A stretch of 64,000 nt of DNA from Porogramme epimiltina. Its lineage: Eukaryota > Basidiomycota > Agaricomycetes > Polyporales > Polyporaceae. Location of the stretch: NCBI GenBank assembly GCA_900155495.1, contig FTLJ01000870.1, positions 178 to 64,177 on the forward strand, written 5' to 3'. Each line of letters starts with the position of its first letter. Positions within the stretch are counted from its first letter, which is position 1. This document shows positions 12,501 to 23,490 of the stretch, piece by piece. Under the pieces are notes generated by a model. The model was given only the letters and a program-made list of their open reading frames with translations, did no database searches and was not told the DNA's origin. The position numbers and the translations under genes are program-made.

Positions 12501-13531
12501 TCGCACGGGACGAGCGGCTCAGGGGATACACCTTTATTCTCGTGCTATTTTTCTTATCAAGAGCCTCTCCGAGCCCATCGGCAGCTGCGGTTTTACTTAC
12601 TCTTCGCATGGTCACCGCATGGCTCTTCAAGGAACGAAGTATCCTCTTTGAGCTGAAGATCCTGCGGCCGATATCGGAACCTCCAATCCAGAAGCATGGC
12701 CGGGGAAGACTCAATGGTTGTGATTTCATCCATGTACGTCACCAACTCTATTAATCGAAGGTAGCCTCTGACCTTACTAGCGGATTCTCACCCACGGTCG
12801 GTACCAGCCCCGCCTGCACTACCATCACGCCCCGCAGCAAGTTCATCGCAGAGAAGGATGTACGTACCCCCTTGTCTGACAGGAACGTGGGCCAGGTCAG
12901 TGCGAGCTGGTGCTAAAGCCCTAGCGGACTAACAGCAATCGTTGCTGTTGCTGCATGCGGCCTCAGAATCATGTTCGAGCGTCAGCCACATAGAGCCGCA
13001 CACGGACATGCGTAGCGCTGGAGCGTATCCCCGCACCTCGTGGTCTAGAGAGGGGATGCATTGCTGAGAGTTTTGACTCTTCGATTCTGTCCGCCCGTGA
13101 TCACCGATCATGGTGGCTTCTTGGAGGTATGGCCGCGGCGATGTGCTGTGACAGTTCCACGGCGCCCAGTCCATATGGTTCTAGTCAGGTGTGCGTTTGG
13201 CCCCGCACGGGGGGTGGCTTGAAATTTGTAGCCAACTTAAAGTCTTAAACCATCAATTTAGGCTAGTAACATGTCCTGTGAATGGAGGTGCGCGACGCCT
13301 ATCGCGAGTGCAGTAAGGGAATCAAGACCCTGTATGATGCCCTCTCACACGGATATAGAGCCAAGGCCTCTTTGTGACTAGCGTGATGTAATTGTGGACC
13401 GATCCAGTGATCCGTTGCGCGGTGTTTGTGAGGATGAGTGACCACGTATTATTGCGCACTGGGCAGCTTGTATTCCCCGGTTCCTGTTCAAACTCAGGAC
13501 GGTAATTTGCTTCGGGATTATTACAACCGCA
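6506..13531. other. Gene-poor, CpG-rich block with internal repeats
   Basis: Seven kilobases without a gene I can support. From about 7240 to 11900 the sequence is very GC- and CpG-rich, so long frames are open on both strands (the longest is 429 codons at 7238-8527), but they have skewed Pro/Arg/Ser/Ala composition and no domain. Segments repeat in diverged form: around 8597 and 8799; around 9210, 11140 and again 29960 (a GTACTCGCGA block). It looks like old, diverged repeat material. I recognised no reverse transcriptase, transposase or integrase motif. Confidence 0.55.
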
Positions 13532-13538
13532 TATAAGG
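13532..13538 (+). promoter_or_regulatory. TATA-like box of DUF6699 gene 1
   Basis: TATAAGG, 134 bp upstream of the ATG at 13666. The spacing is longer than in the other copies, so this is less certain. Confidence 0.45.
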
Positions 13539-13665
13539 TGCCACACTGTTTACCTTTCCTTTACCCACATCATCTGCCTTCAGAGATCACTCTCGGAAAG
13601 CTAAACTAATTGACTGGACGTTTCCTCCTCGCTTCATAAACTCAAGCCCATCATTACTCCTCTCT

Positions 13666-14424
13666 ATGTCGTCCCCCCCGGCGTCGTCGATCCCGGCTAC
13701 CTCATCATCATCTTTCGCCTCATTAAGGGCTGAAATTCACAGCCTTCTGCCACCTGCAGCGCCGCGTCTACACACGGTACCCCTGCCCTCCCTCGCATCT
13801 CCATATCCTGATCACCTCACCGTTTTCGTCGCACGCGAAGTTGATGGTACCACAAGGGAGACAGGAAACCCGTTCTCCGCCGTCGACCTCCTATGGATGA
13901 TCGACTCAATCGTCGCATTCTCCCCCGCATCCGGCGCTTTCCCGCAACCCGGCTGGAACCTTGCCCGCGACCCCGGTATTGCTATTGGACCCACATCATC
14001 CCTCCGCCGGCGCCCCGCGGTACTCGCGCGCACCTCCGCTATCGTGTCGGCGCTACCCATGCTTACGCTGGTCTTCCCGCACCTCCCCGTGGTGCAGGTG
14101 GTGATTCACCCCGCATATCCCCACACGTTTGTGTCCACCGCGGACGTGCTCGCGGCATTGTACTCCGCGTTCCGCGAGCCTGTCGATCCTTCCGTGCTCG
14201 CCACACTCGGAAGGAACGACCGCGCGCGACTCTACTGGAACGCGCGCATGCGCGGCACGGCGGAGGGCAACTGCGAGGCAGAGGTCGGAGTGGTGAGAAA
14301 GATCGATTTCTTAGGAGCAGAGACGCGCTTCTTAGGCCTGCGCCCTGCGGCGTCGTTTGAAGTGCCCCTCGGGACGTGCCTAGGAGAAGTCTTCATTGTC
14401 GAAGTGGGATCGATCAGGGAGTGA
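13666..14424 (+). CDS. DUF6699 protein 1
   Basis: Intronless gene for 252 residues. The N-terminal part is Ser/Pro-rich with the linker motif APRLHTVPLP, which recurs in copies 4, 5 and 9. The conserved domain starts near residue 74 (WMIDSIVAFSP) and has the family landmarks in order: a Trp in GWNLARDP, RRRPAV, the strand LTLVFPHLP, the helix start ADVLAALYSAFREPV, and the C-terminal block RKIDFLGAETRFLGLRPA, ending GEVFIVEVGSI. I identify the domain as DUF6699 from memory of the family; no function is known. There is no signal peptide or membrane segment. It is the most diverged member, yet its 3' flank resembles that of copies 4 and 9. Confidence 0.85.
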   Translation: MSSPPASSIPATSSSSFASLRAEIHSLLPPAAPRLHTVPLPSLASPYPDHLTVFVAREVDGTTRETGNPFSAVDLLWMIDSIVAFSPASGAFPQPGWNLARDPGIAIGPTSSLRRRPAVLARTSAIVSALPMLTLVFPHLPVVQVVIHPAYPHTFVSTADVLAALYSAFREPVDPSVLATLGRNDRARLYWNARMRGTAEGNCEAEVGVVRKIDFLGAETRFLGLRPAASFEVPLGTCLGEVFIVEVGSIRE

Positions 14425-14474
14425 GCCCGTGTTTACTGAGATGTTTGCCGTGTTGTAGTTTTTATCCTCCGTAG

Positions 14475-14600
14475 TCCATGTATGATACTCTTTAGTCCGG
14501 TAGCATTGTCCTGGGAAAAATCTGAAGGACGACGTAGGCGAAGCTGCCCCGAGATGACCTTCACGTGCAATTGGCTCACTAATCCGAGATGTTGTCCCAT
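14475..14600 (+). repeat. Conserved 3' flank of DUF6699 gene 1
   Basis: The segment from TGTATGATAC through CCCCGAGATGACC matches, in order, the region just after copies 4 (about 35685-35765) and 9 (about 59522-59608). It probably marks shared 3' UTR or polyadenylation sequence, and it ties these three genes to one origin. Confidence 0.6.
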
Positions 14601-15564
14601 ACATTGAGTGGTCGGTGTGTAAGCGGGTTTCAGATTGAAACCTTTGGCCGAATCAAGGGCGCCTGTGCTCAATTTGAAGCGACTTGGAGTGGAATACGTT
14701 AGGGATTCCGGGTCGGAAATTTAATACCACGTCATATTTATCGCCGCAGTACAAGAGCAGAGCCCCGTGTGCGGGAAAGCGCAGAGTTGCACAGTTGCAA
14801 TCACTGTGTAATGCTGAGCTTCGTAGATCATGAGAGTAGGATTTTCATGAGGGCGCGCACTCCGGGTCCGAAGCGCTTCTTGTATCATCATGATATCAGC
14901 GCACACATTCGATTCGCCAAGGTCAGAGATCTTACTGCGGAGATTCCATCTCATGTCGCGCCCCTCTAAACCCGGCGGAGGGCAACATTCCATGGAACAT
15001 TCAAGGTGTAGAAGTATCATCTCTGTGTGTGCTTGTGGCGTCACGATCTAGACTCCGCGGCAGCCCAGCGAGCTCCTGAAGCGGGCCTTGTGCGTATATT
15101 TCGGACCGCTTTGAGGTTCGGTTCCATGGGAACTGCGGCTATGCAGTCAGTCAAAGGCAGGGGTGCACAATGTGAGGGTATCACAAACCTCTAGTGACGC
15201 AACCGGAGTGTGGGGTGCGGGAGAGCAGCGCGAGGGATAGCTGAGAGTCCGTCAAGGCTCGTCTTCCTGTTGTCAGGGCCTCGTATTGGGGCTCTCCAGA
15301 AGCTGTTGTAAGGTACGCTGGTAGAAAAATATGATGCGTATGACGGAACAACTGCATGGATTCGTCGGGCCAGAGACACACTAGTAGTCCATGACTAGTA
15401 TATACTAGAGCGTCGAACGAGGTGTTCCGTTCGAAGTTCCTATGAAACTCCCCGCACAGGGGAACATGCAAGACTGCAACCCACACCAGTTATATGGGCA
15501 CATACATCGATATTCGTGCGAAGTAGGTGAGCCCCACCTATAGTTAACTTGCAAAGGCACTCAG

Positions 15565-15614
15565 GCTGGTGTGCGCAGATGAGATCGGTGCTGGCGTGCG
15601 CGGATGAGATCGGG
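15565..15614 (+). repeat. 25-bp tandem duplication
   Basis: Two adjacent copies of a 25-bp unit (GCTGGTGTGCGCAGATGAGA and so on) differ at only a few bases. They lie 35 bp before a perfect 16-bp palindrome. Confidence 0.75.
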
Positions 15615-15648
15615 GGCGTGGAGTAATCAACAGTCGTGGGAGTATATT

Positions 15649-15664
15649 ATGTAATATATTACAT
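15649..15664. repeat. Perfect 16-bp AT palindrome
   Basis: ATGTAATATATTACAT is its own reverse complement. It could be a dimer-binding site or chance in an AT-rich patch; nothing else here supports a function. Confidence 0.6.
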
Positions 15665-16119
15665 TTAGTAACCTGTAAGTACCATATAGGTAGACCTTAA
15701 TCATATTGTAAAGTGTTAAACGCTCTGTTATCCACGGTGTATACGTCGACAATGGACATCAAGGTCGTTGGTGGCCTTTCCTGTGAACCTGTCTTCGCAT
15801 CTCTCCACGTTTGTTCGACTCTTATGTCTCTCCAATCAAGTCATGACTCGGATAATATCATATACGACATGAGAGTACGAGGAAGGTTTTGGTGCGGATC
15901 TAAGTGAAGACCATTTGTGAGTCGCATTCTCTGTTACTAGTGCGAGTCGAGTATCAATGGGCTCGAGGAAGTCGCATCAGGTATTGGAGCTCGTACGCCT
16001 CGTACAAGTGGGGAGAGAACATGTCTCACTATGTACGTCCATCTCTCTTCACTTTCTGGCCTGTGCGGATGATCAAGAACGCCCCCTCTCATGCCGCTAT
16101 TTCCCCATCTTCCTCTATG

Positions 16120-16255
16120 AGTAGTGACCATCATTTTGCAGGCTCTACATCATAACCGGTCTCAATTCGAGAGTAAAATCGAAGAGGGGGATGATGACTT
16201 GAGACGAAGACGATGGCTTCAACATTGAATGTAAGTTATCCGCGCTCTTCCTCCC
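16120..16255 (+). pseudogene. Possible metacaspase scrap
   Basis: After a plausible acceptor (TTTTGCAG at about 16133-16140) the sequence reads, across frames, as a Gly-Ser start, an acidic run (IEEGDDD) and GFN-like residues followed by GTAAGT. This is the layout of the metacaspase exon that carries the His motif and ends GFDE before an intron in the clearer copies. Too little is left to be sure. Confidence 0.25.
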
Positions 16256-19200
16256 AGCTGCGATGTGCACGCCCGCACACGCGACGCGCACGATGCGCAC
16301 GGCATGATCACATCGGACTCATCCCCGCAGAGAGCCTTGCACGCGGCATACACACCTACTATCAGCGGTGGTAGGAGTCGACGTGCTGTGGTGAACCCGA
16401 GCTGGCAGAGCCTCGCGCACATGGAATAGGCATGATTTACGGAATGTTCAAGTCGCGGTGTTAGTCGCAGATGCCGATTTAGATGCTCAACAGCGTCCGC
16501 AACGTAGGAGATAGGGCTATTGTGGTGCGTGACTGCTTGTATGCCTTGATGGAGTGGGGTTGACGTGCACCTCTTCAAGTTGTTGGGAGGCGTTCAGGAT
16601 TCTGCAGCAGACGTAGGAGTTGGGGGGTGTCTGCTGAGACTTATAGGAGGTTATATGGTGCGAGATGAGGTAGCTCCGCGCTCCCCTTCAGAATTCTCCC
16701 TGCGGGATCTGATCCCTAGTATTCTACGACAGTCTTCTTGTGTTTTCTTACCCTAATGCTTATGGTCTCGATTTGAAGAAACTTATACGCAGGTTTGGCC
16801 ACGGAAAGATGCTTAAGCGTTCAACGTTCAACGTTCAACACACAATGGGCGTCCACCTGCACCCAGCTTGCTTGGCGCGGCCTCTCAAGTTCCATAAAAG
16901 GCTCGACGCCTCGACCACTGCCCCCAAGGCATCTAGAACATCGATCCCGATGCGAGGCCCGGGCGTGTGCTAGGTTCCGTGTATGCACGGTCTGGACCCA
17001 GTCACCGAATACGCAACTGGGGACGAGTTTGCCTTGCGTCCATCCAGGTCCTCGCGGGGGTAAGGGGGCTCCGTGGACATGGAGCACTGTGACACCTGCG
17101 ACACGGCATGCGGGTCTCCGAATCTGCGCGCCCGCGGCGCTAGAGGGACCCGCAACACCAACGCACAAGCCCGACAAGCTCTCTGCGGGGGGGAAAATGG
17201 GCTCTGCGGAGAGCTTTCCGAGCTCGCGCGCCGATGCTGCGGCCGATGAGGGACGTGCATCCCGCTGTTCCTCTTGCATGAATGCTGCGGTGCCTTAGTA
17301 GGCTAGCGCCCGTGCGCATCGTGCTTTCGCCGGCGAGGACCATCTATCTCCAAGTTGGCGAGAGCTTCAGCATCCGCGGTGCTCAGCCACTGAACGCGAC
17401 GCCGGGACGCGTCTGGCGCTAGGCGCGCTGATCCTGTTGGTCAGCATGGCGGGGCGCGGTATCCGCCGCAGCATCTTTCCACAGCGAAGACGAATCCGAA
17501 GGGCAAGGGCGCATGGCGGGCGGCATGTTGACAGTAGGTCCGTCGCTGAAGCTTGTACAGGGGGCGTACGTGTCGCTACATCCACTAGACGCGCGAGGTC
17601 CCAAGTGCGTCGTTGGCAAGAAGCAGCTGAGCCAGCTTTCGATCTTTGACCTTTGGCAGGTGTAGCTACCCAAGCGGCTCCGGAACAAGCCCGATCAGTG
17701 CAGTGACACATCCGCACCCCGGTGCCGCGCGAGCACTTGTGCCTGTATCATACGAAAAACTCATAGTGAGTCTCTTTTATCCCCCCCCCCCCCCGTATCC
17801 TCTGTTATCCCAACGTCATACACACCGCTAAGGTTGTGCCTGACGAACGGGCGCGCGTCATGGCACGGTGAATGCCGACCGAGATGGCCACCTTATCGTA
17901 TACTCAAGAGTATTACGTAATATCCTTGACGTGGTGCCGCTATTCTCCACACAGCCAGCATCTAGAACCTGGCAGTGCGCGGGAAAGCGGGGAGTTCTGC
18001 AGGCACGACCCTCGCCCCGGCTTCTGGATGCAATGCCGGAGCTGTCAAGCCCAAGTTGGGGCTAATCTCCTTGGCAAGTACGGCAGGTTTCGCGCCGGTC
18101 ATGCGCCGGGCTTCCCACACCGGAGGGAGAACCCTCGCCAGGCTTCGCGGTCACCTTACAGGACGGCCATGTTGGGGCTGTCGGCGGTGGCGGCGGAATG
18201 GGGTCCGGGAAACCGCACATGTATGTGCCCGCGCCGCAATGCTCTGGCTTCTCTGAGTGCTCCGCAAGGTTTCTCTTCCTTCCCCACAGTTCTCGGGCGC
18301 ACATTCTTTGCGCCACCCCACCACTTCTGCGCCGCTGTGCCCCGACTGTTTCACGCGGTCGCACCTTTACAAGTACCCTTTCTCAGGTCATTGTTTGTAG
18401 CCCGCCGTCAGAAGCGTGGCCGGCGCTCGCCACATTTCTACCATTACTATTGGGCGGTTTCTGGTGCGTTTCCTTTGGGGCAGCTGCCTTCCCCGTTGTA
18501 CTAGCGCTGCGCTGCTTCTTGATGCAGTGCACTAGGACTAACGTCATGCTTTAGGACCCTCCCCCTGCAGTGACAAAACGTTACTGTGTCGTGTTTTCCC
18601 GCAGCGAGTCCCCCTGTCCCAGGGTGTTTCGGTACATCGTCCCGTACTCTTCCGGGGCGCGATGAACGCGTGCGCGCAATAGATTAAACCTTGACATCAA
18701 GCCGTCCTAGCAGCGACGTCCACAATCTAGGCCTTCCCCGTATTTGTTTTTATCTATGCATCTCCCATTTGTTGACGTCCCACCCATTCTAGTGGACCAT
18801 CTTGACTGCCGTACGACTAGCCCAGGCGGCGTCGGTCTGGAATCTCTACGCATCCTGCTGGACCGCGACGGTACCCTACGTGGTCACGATCCCTTTTCGC
18901 AAGTCTTTTGTGCCCATCAGCGCCGCCATTACGCTGCATACTAGTCAGCGGGTTCCCTCCCACCGCCTTTCGCGCAACCCTTCGATCTCATGAGCAACGG
19001 TGGCGTGGTGGATGGTACAAGAACTAGGGGGGACATAGACCGTGAGTCATTCCTCCTTGACGATGACCAATCCTGCCATCTGATTTGTTCGTGAAGACAC
19101 TTTCCTACCTCTCTAAGCGGCGATCGCGCCTCACTTCCATTTCGTCCCACCTCTACGACACCGCCGCGGCCGTGCCCGCGGCGCCGATGGGGCTCGGAAT

Positions 19201-20259
19201 CTCCAAAATCGTAATCGCCTGCCTTATCGGGAGATGGATGTGGGGTAACTGTGAGGCGCCAGGGGTACACACATCGCTATCGCGTACCATGTGTGCTGTG
19301 CACCTCATGTTGTCGGTGAGGCTATGGTGCGCTCTCCTTTGCCCGCGCGCTGCTGCGAGGATGGTTATCTGCGAACCACCCTCAAGGTATGGGCGCGCGC
19401 AAGCCTCGACCCTGCGCGCCGGAAGCACCGAATCTGACGGCGCTGTAGCTAAGCGTCCGGCGCTGCGCGCCTACACCACCTCGGTTCTCAACGTGTTTGA
19501 TATGACTAATAAACAAAGGTATTAGATCCAAATTTAACCGTCTCAGGAGGATATTAATGACCTCATCAGTTTGAGTTCCGTTTAGATACTCCAGCTCGCA
19601 CTATCATGCATAATACATGAAGGGAAGAAGCTTTCCAAGCCGGACCATAATAGCCGCCCTAGCCGCATACTTCGCATGCTATCGTTCTCCCCGCTCCATA
19701 CTCCCCCGCCTCCCCAGTCGCGCTCGACGTCGCGCGCGGCATGTATTACGGCTAGCCGGTGCGTTCTCGCACTTTCCTCGAACCAGGACCCTATCCTGAC
19801 CATGATATCGGTGTGTGGGGGGCGATGCATTAGGCAATGAGTACCATGGAACACCGTCTCAATTTCCCTCTCGGGGGACGGAGAACTCTATAAGCTTCAA
19901 GGGATGTCGCCGATGCAGGTCGGGCTCCTACCCGAATCCTACTCCGGAAAGCGTGGTGCACGGGCGTACATAATTAAACAGCATGTAGGGACGGTGGGGA
20001 ACTTCCCTGGGGTAACTATTACGCGGTTCTATCCTCATGCCAGATGCTGATCAACGTCTCTAGTCCGCAGATCAACTGAACATCCTCGAGGAACGGACAC
20101 GCGACCACCACCGACATCAAGTTAGCCCACACACCATCTTGCTCTGCGGCAGATCTATTCTCCATCCATGCATCCATCTCCCCGCATGGCAGCAGCTTAA
20201 CAACGACGTGCGTAATCCCTCAACATGAAACTCATTCCCCTTATCCTACCCCCGTCGCC

Positions 20260-20292
20260 TGCTAATGTCGATGCGCGTTCTCGACATCAGCA
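20260..20292. repeat. Recurrent hairpin, unit A
   Basis: Arms of 12 bp (20260-20271 and 20281-20292), 11 of 12 pairing, around a 9-nt loop; the core is ATGTCGA and TCGACAT. It lies about 0.93 kb before DUF6699 gene 2. Equivalent hairpins stand about 1 kb before copies 4, 5 and 9. Confidence 0.6.
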
Positions 20293-21151
20293 GCTGCTGA
20301 GGTGGTCTGGCGGTTCTTATTTCCTGTGCACCGTGGCGCGTGATTGTGGGCCACATAGAGCGTGTGCATGCGCGCTAGGTCAGTTCACGGCCCTCGTTGG
20401 CTGTGGAGCGGTCTCCATCAACGTCACAGAGGGGTGTGGGGCAGCTGGCGCTCATGACGCTAGTTGTTTGTGGACGTTATGGGGGGGCGATGACACGCTC
20501 AAGATTCTGGAGCACTTCCACGATTCTGACTATGCGATGTTACATGTGCTCGTACGCGTCTGTCGCACCTGGTAATCAAGTGAAACTGGGCACACTATCC
20601 CCGTTCTCCTGTGCGCATGCACATATCTTCGAGTGGCCCGCATCGCCCCCCCCCATTAAGTGTGTGGCTGAGTTCGGACGAACCTCATGTGGTTCAGTAG
20701 TGTTTCTCGAAGTCGAACTTGACGTGTGCTACAGGTCAAGGCTCTGCTTATCTTCGGATGTATATCGCTCCTCTCATTCGCTGCCCCTATTGTCCTCTGA
20801 TGCTGTGCTAACACGTAGTACTCATTCAAATTTACCGAGTTGTGTGTGTCCCAGAGGCGATGCAGCTTAGTTTTCATCAATCCCCGTTGGAAAGTACCAT
20901 GGGATCTTATGTCCGACTTAAGTCCAGTGGAAGGAACAATCGAAGTTTCCAGTTGGGACACGTGAGGTGAACTCTTGTGCGATGCGTATTTGGGATCCGT
21001 GTTCATCGTGTTCGAGAATAGATCTAGCATACATTTACCCGTGATTTCCTTGTAGTCTCAGCCTCCAGTATTTGGTGGTCCACATAGGCACGAGGTCGTA
21101 CTAAGCAGGTACCGTCAGAGGAAAGAAGCTGGGGCGGGTTCCCCAAGTGCA

Positions 21152-21157
21152 TATATA
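21152..21157 (+). promoter_or_regulatory. TATA box of DUF6699 gene 2
   Basis: TATATA, 40 bp upstream of the ATG. The sister gene 3 has the same box at 39 bp. Confidence 0.7.
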
Positions 21158-21191
21158 CAGGGGAGGCTCGACACCTTCTACGAGGTCCACC

Positions 21192-22049
21192 ATGTCTGTC
21201 TTCCCTCATCCGCAATCTACCTTCCCCGGTACTTTCTGGGTAATGACCCCTTGCTTCATGGGTCCAGGTCTCTCATCGCCGTATGCAGGGCCACCCTATG
21301 CTTGGCCTACTATTCCTCCATTACAGCCGTCCTCCACATTTGGCACATCTCCGCCAGACGCCCGACCACACACCCAAGTGCCACCCGCAGTGTCTCGTTC
21401 ACCCAACGGTACATCACCCACCCACATCATCCCAGCTCCCTCCGGCCATCCCGCCGGGTATACAGCACCCGAGCAAACACCCATCCGACCGCTAGCAACG
21501 GCCGTCGCTCCCGTCGCCGATCTCCCGTGGATCGACCCCCTCATTGCATTCTCCCCCTCTCCCGGCGCATCCCCGCCGTTCGCCTGGGACCTCGCGGACG
21601 ATCCTACCCTCCTCCTCGCCGGGCGTCCCTCAGTCCGGCAGGATCCCGCCGTGCGCTCAGGCGCATCCGCTACCGCGCCCGCGATGCGTAGCATCACCCT
21701 CCTATTCCCGCACCTCCCACCCGTGGAGATCACCGTGCTCCCGACGTACCCGCGCGAGTTCGCGACACCAGCCGATGTGGTTGCGGCATTGCACCGCGCG
21801 CTGCGCGAGCCCGTCCCCGCGCATGTGCTCGCCCAGCTCGGGAGGGACCAGCGGGCACAGCTCCGCCGCGACGCGCGTGCGCGCTGCGTTGCGAGTGGGG
21901 AGGCGGCGGATGGTGTTGTCAAGAAGATTGACTTCTTGGCGGATCGTCGGCGGTTCTTAGGCCTGCGCCCGGCACGGCAAGTGGAGGTACCATTCGGGAA
22001 GGATCCTGGGCAGGTTTTCGTAGTGGAGCATGGTTTGGTGGAGGGGTAA
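21192..22049 (+). CDS. DUF6699 protein 2
   Basis: Intronless, 285 residues. The start is the ATG in CACCATGTC, chosen over an upstream in-frame GTG because it sits 40 bp after a TATA box and matches the N-termini of its sisters. An N-terminal aromatic motif (FWVMTPCF) is followed by a Pro/Ser/Thr-rich linker of about 85 residues. The DUF6699 domain begins at residue 110 (DLPWIDPLIAFSPSPGA) with WDLADDP, ITLLFPHLPPVEITV, ADVVAALHRALREPV and the C-terminal block KKIDFLADRRRFLGLRPA. Closest relative is copy 3, within a duplicated unit. The function of the family is unknown; nothing suggests secretion. Confidence 0.9.
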   Translation: MSVFPHPQSTFPGTFWVMTPCFMGPGLSSPYAGPPYAWPTIPPLQPSSTFGTSPPDARPHTQVPPAVSRSPNGTSPTHIIPAPSGHPAGYTAPEQTPIRPLATAVAPVADLPWIDPLIAFSPSPGASPPFAWDLADDPTLLLAGRPSVRQDPAVRSGASATAPAMRSITLLFPHLPPVEITVLPTYPREFATPADVVAALHRALREPVPAHVLAQLGRDQRAQLRRDARARCVASGEAADGVVKKIDFLADRRRFLGLRPARQVEVPFGKDPGQVFVVEHGLVEG

Positions 22050-22679
22050 GCGGTCATTATTGGGGGTGTCTGGGTCATCTTAGGGTTAATGACACCTATT
22101 AGCTATGTAGACGGTAGAGCTGTCTAGAAGCAGTCTAAGTACACGATGTGTTCATTTAGTTGTAATATGCGTCACTTCTTCCAATTGGATAGGAAATACC
22201 TTGCCCGGCGCACCGCGGCACTACTTCTTAGCCTTCTGCAGTGACGATGGTGTTCAAACCACTGTGGTAGTGATGACTGAAGGTTTTTCTGGACGAGGCT
22301 AAGAATGCATTAGTACAAAGAGGCCTAGCAGTGCAGCAATAAGTCATTATATGGGGCATGACATAAATCAATGAAAAGGACATAGGATGAAGCGGGAGCC
22401 GCGGGCCGGTATGGCGGGCCGGGGGAGGTGAGTCTAGACAAGTCGCAAATAGTCAGGCGTTATCTAGGGTGAGATAAGATAATATTAGAATCCTCAAACG
22501 GTATGTTGCGCCCACATGCTACTCGTCATGATCGTCCTACGCGGGCCCGGCCGTTGTCGCTTACCTAGCAGACACGCCTCGGCCGCAACTGTACTCAAGT
22601 CCAAACCCTGCCTTGCCCATGGCCTCTCCCTTGTCCTACCTTTCTCTCTGTCTCAGCTTGCCTGTCTCGCATTCAATCT
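22050..22679. other. 3' flank of DUF6699 gene 2
   Basis: About 0.6 kb without a gene. It aligns in order with the 3' flank of copy 3 (27290-27800), including the stretch around AAAAGGACA. Confidence 0.5.
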
Positions 22680-23490
22680 TATGCAGCTCAAGTTTGTGAT
22701 AATGCCGCTACGTCGCGCAGACACGAAGGACCTCCGAGACCTCCTTACCTGTGATTTCCCCCCATCCCCTCGCGCCGCCCGGGCCGTAATATAAGCACGT
22801 TCCGGAGAATATCAATAAGATATATGAGGAGGGTACGCGAGAAGATTTGGTACCGACCCCGGCGAATATCGTGCGTGCCCTACGTCATCTGCGCATATCA
22901 AATACCAATGGTATTGGCCAGCTTTGTCAAATACGCAAGCTCGTCTGCGGGGCGCAGGAGGGGGACAGATACGTCTTCTTAGTGAGTCTTGTTCTTCTCG
23001 TTTTGTGGCGCACGCGGAGGATGAAGACCGCATCTCCCACGCTGTGTCCCTGCCCTTGCCGATCCTCACCGTTCCTGTGTTAACAGACTTCGGCCACTCA
23101 GATGAAGTCAAGTACCCCATGACGGAGGTAGACGTCGGCTTCGACGAATGTAAGCTGCTTGCACTCTGTCCCCGCTCTGATCTTGCCCTTCTCCATACGC
23201 AACGCACAGCTCATTCCACTCTTGCCCATTCTCCCTCCAGCCCTCGTGCCTGTCGATCGCGCGTGGCATACCGGAGCGGATGTCAAGACCACAATCGAGC
23301 GCATGGTCCTTGACAACGAGCTTCGCGAGCGTCTCGCCGACACACTACTCGCTAGCTAGCACCTGGCTGCGACTTTCGCGTCGTACGATCGGGGTATTCA
23401 ATCGACCTGGTCCATCATCTGTACCACGGGATATACCCCCTTCGAAAAGTCCTTGGCCAAAGGGGTACAAGACACTTTAGAAAGTACTCA
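22680..23490 (+). pseudogene. Metacaspase pseudogene 1
   Basis: Remnant of a caspase-fold (peptidase C14) gene. Readable blocks in order are ADTKDLRDLL; TPANI followed by a donor; LVCGAQEGDRYVF; the His-motif exon with GHSDEVK (His codon 23095-23097) ending GFDE before GTAAGC; and LVPVD with LDNELRERL. An in-frame TAG (23357-23359) comes before the catalytic-Cys segment, which should read FDSCHSG but reads FASYDRG, so Cys is replaced by Tyr (codon 23384-23386). A one-base shift at the end of the GDRYVF exon also breaks the frame. Intron positions equal those of the copy at 63.2 kb. I judge it dead as a peptidase. Confidence 0.75.

Larger units (their letters stand above)
14601..17940. other. 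Intergenic region with short repeats and a possible metacaspase scrap
   Basis: No intact gene. A 25-bp imperfect tandem duplication lies at 15565-15614 and a perfect 16-bp palindrome at 15649-15664. Three adjacent copies of a 7-bp motif (CGTTCAA) start near 16817. From about 16850 the sequence becomes CpG-rich and repeat-like, and a run of 14 C residues lies at 17781-17794. Confidence 0.5.
17940..22560 (+). repeat. Class A segmental duplication, unit A
   Basis: Diverged copy of 23540-27830. Anchor points run in the same order: 18380 with 23830, 18676 with 24232 (GCGCGCAATAGAT), 18990 with 24380, 19650 with 24850, 20045 with 25232 (CAGATGCTGAT), 20530 with 25845, the DUF6699 starts 21192 with 26467, and 3' flanks 22210 with 27500. 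The upstream three kilobases contain intron-like GTGAGT remnants but no open gene. Parts of the same skeleton recur at 32.1, 38.2 and 56.6 kb. Confidence 0.7.

Noticed and set aside
17781..17794. Run of 14 C residues as a functional element
   Set aside because: Simple homopolymer in repeat debris; no associated gene or signal.
21296..22078. 260-codon frame antisense to DUF6699 gene 2
   Set aside because: A shadow of the GC-rich coding strand; similar antisense frames appear opposite the other DUF6699 genes.
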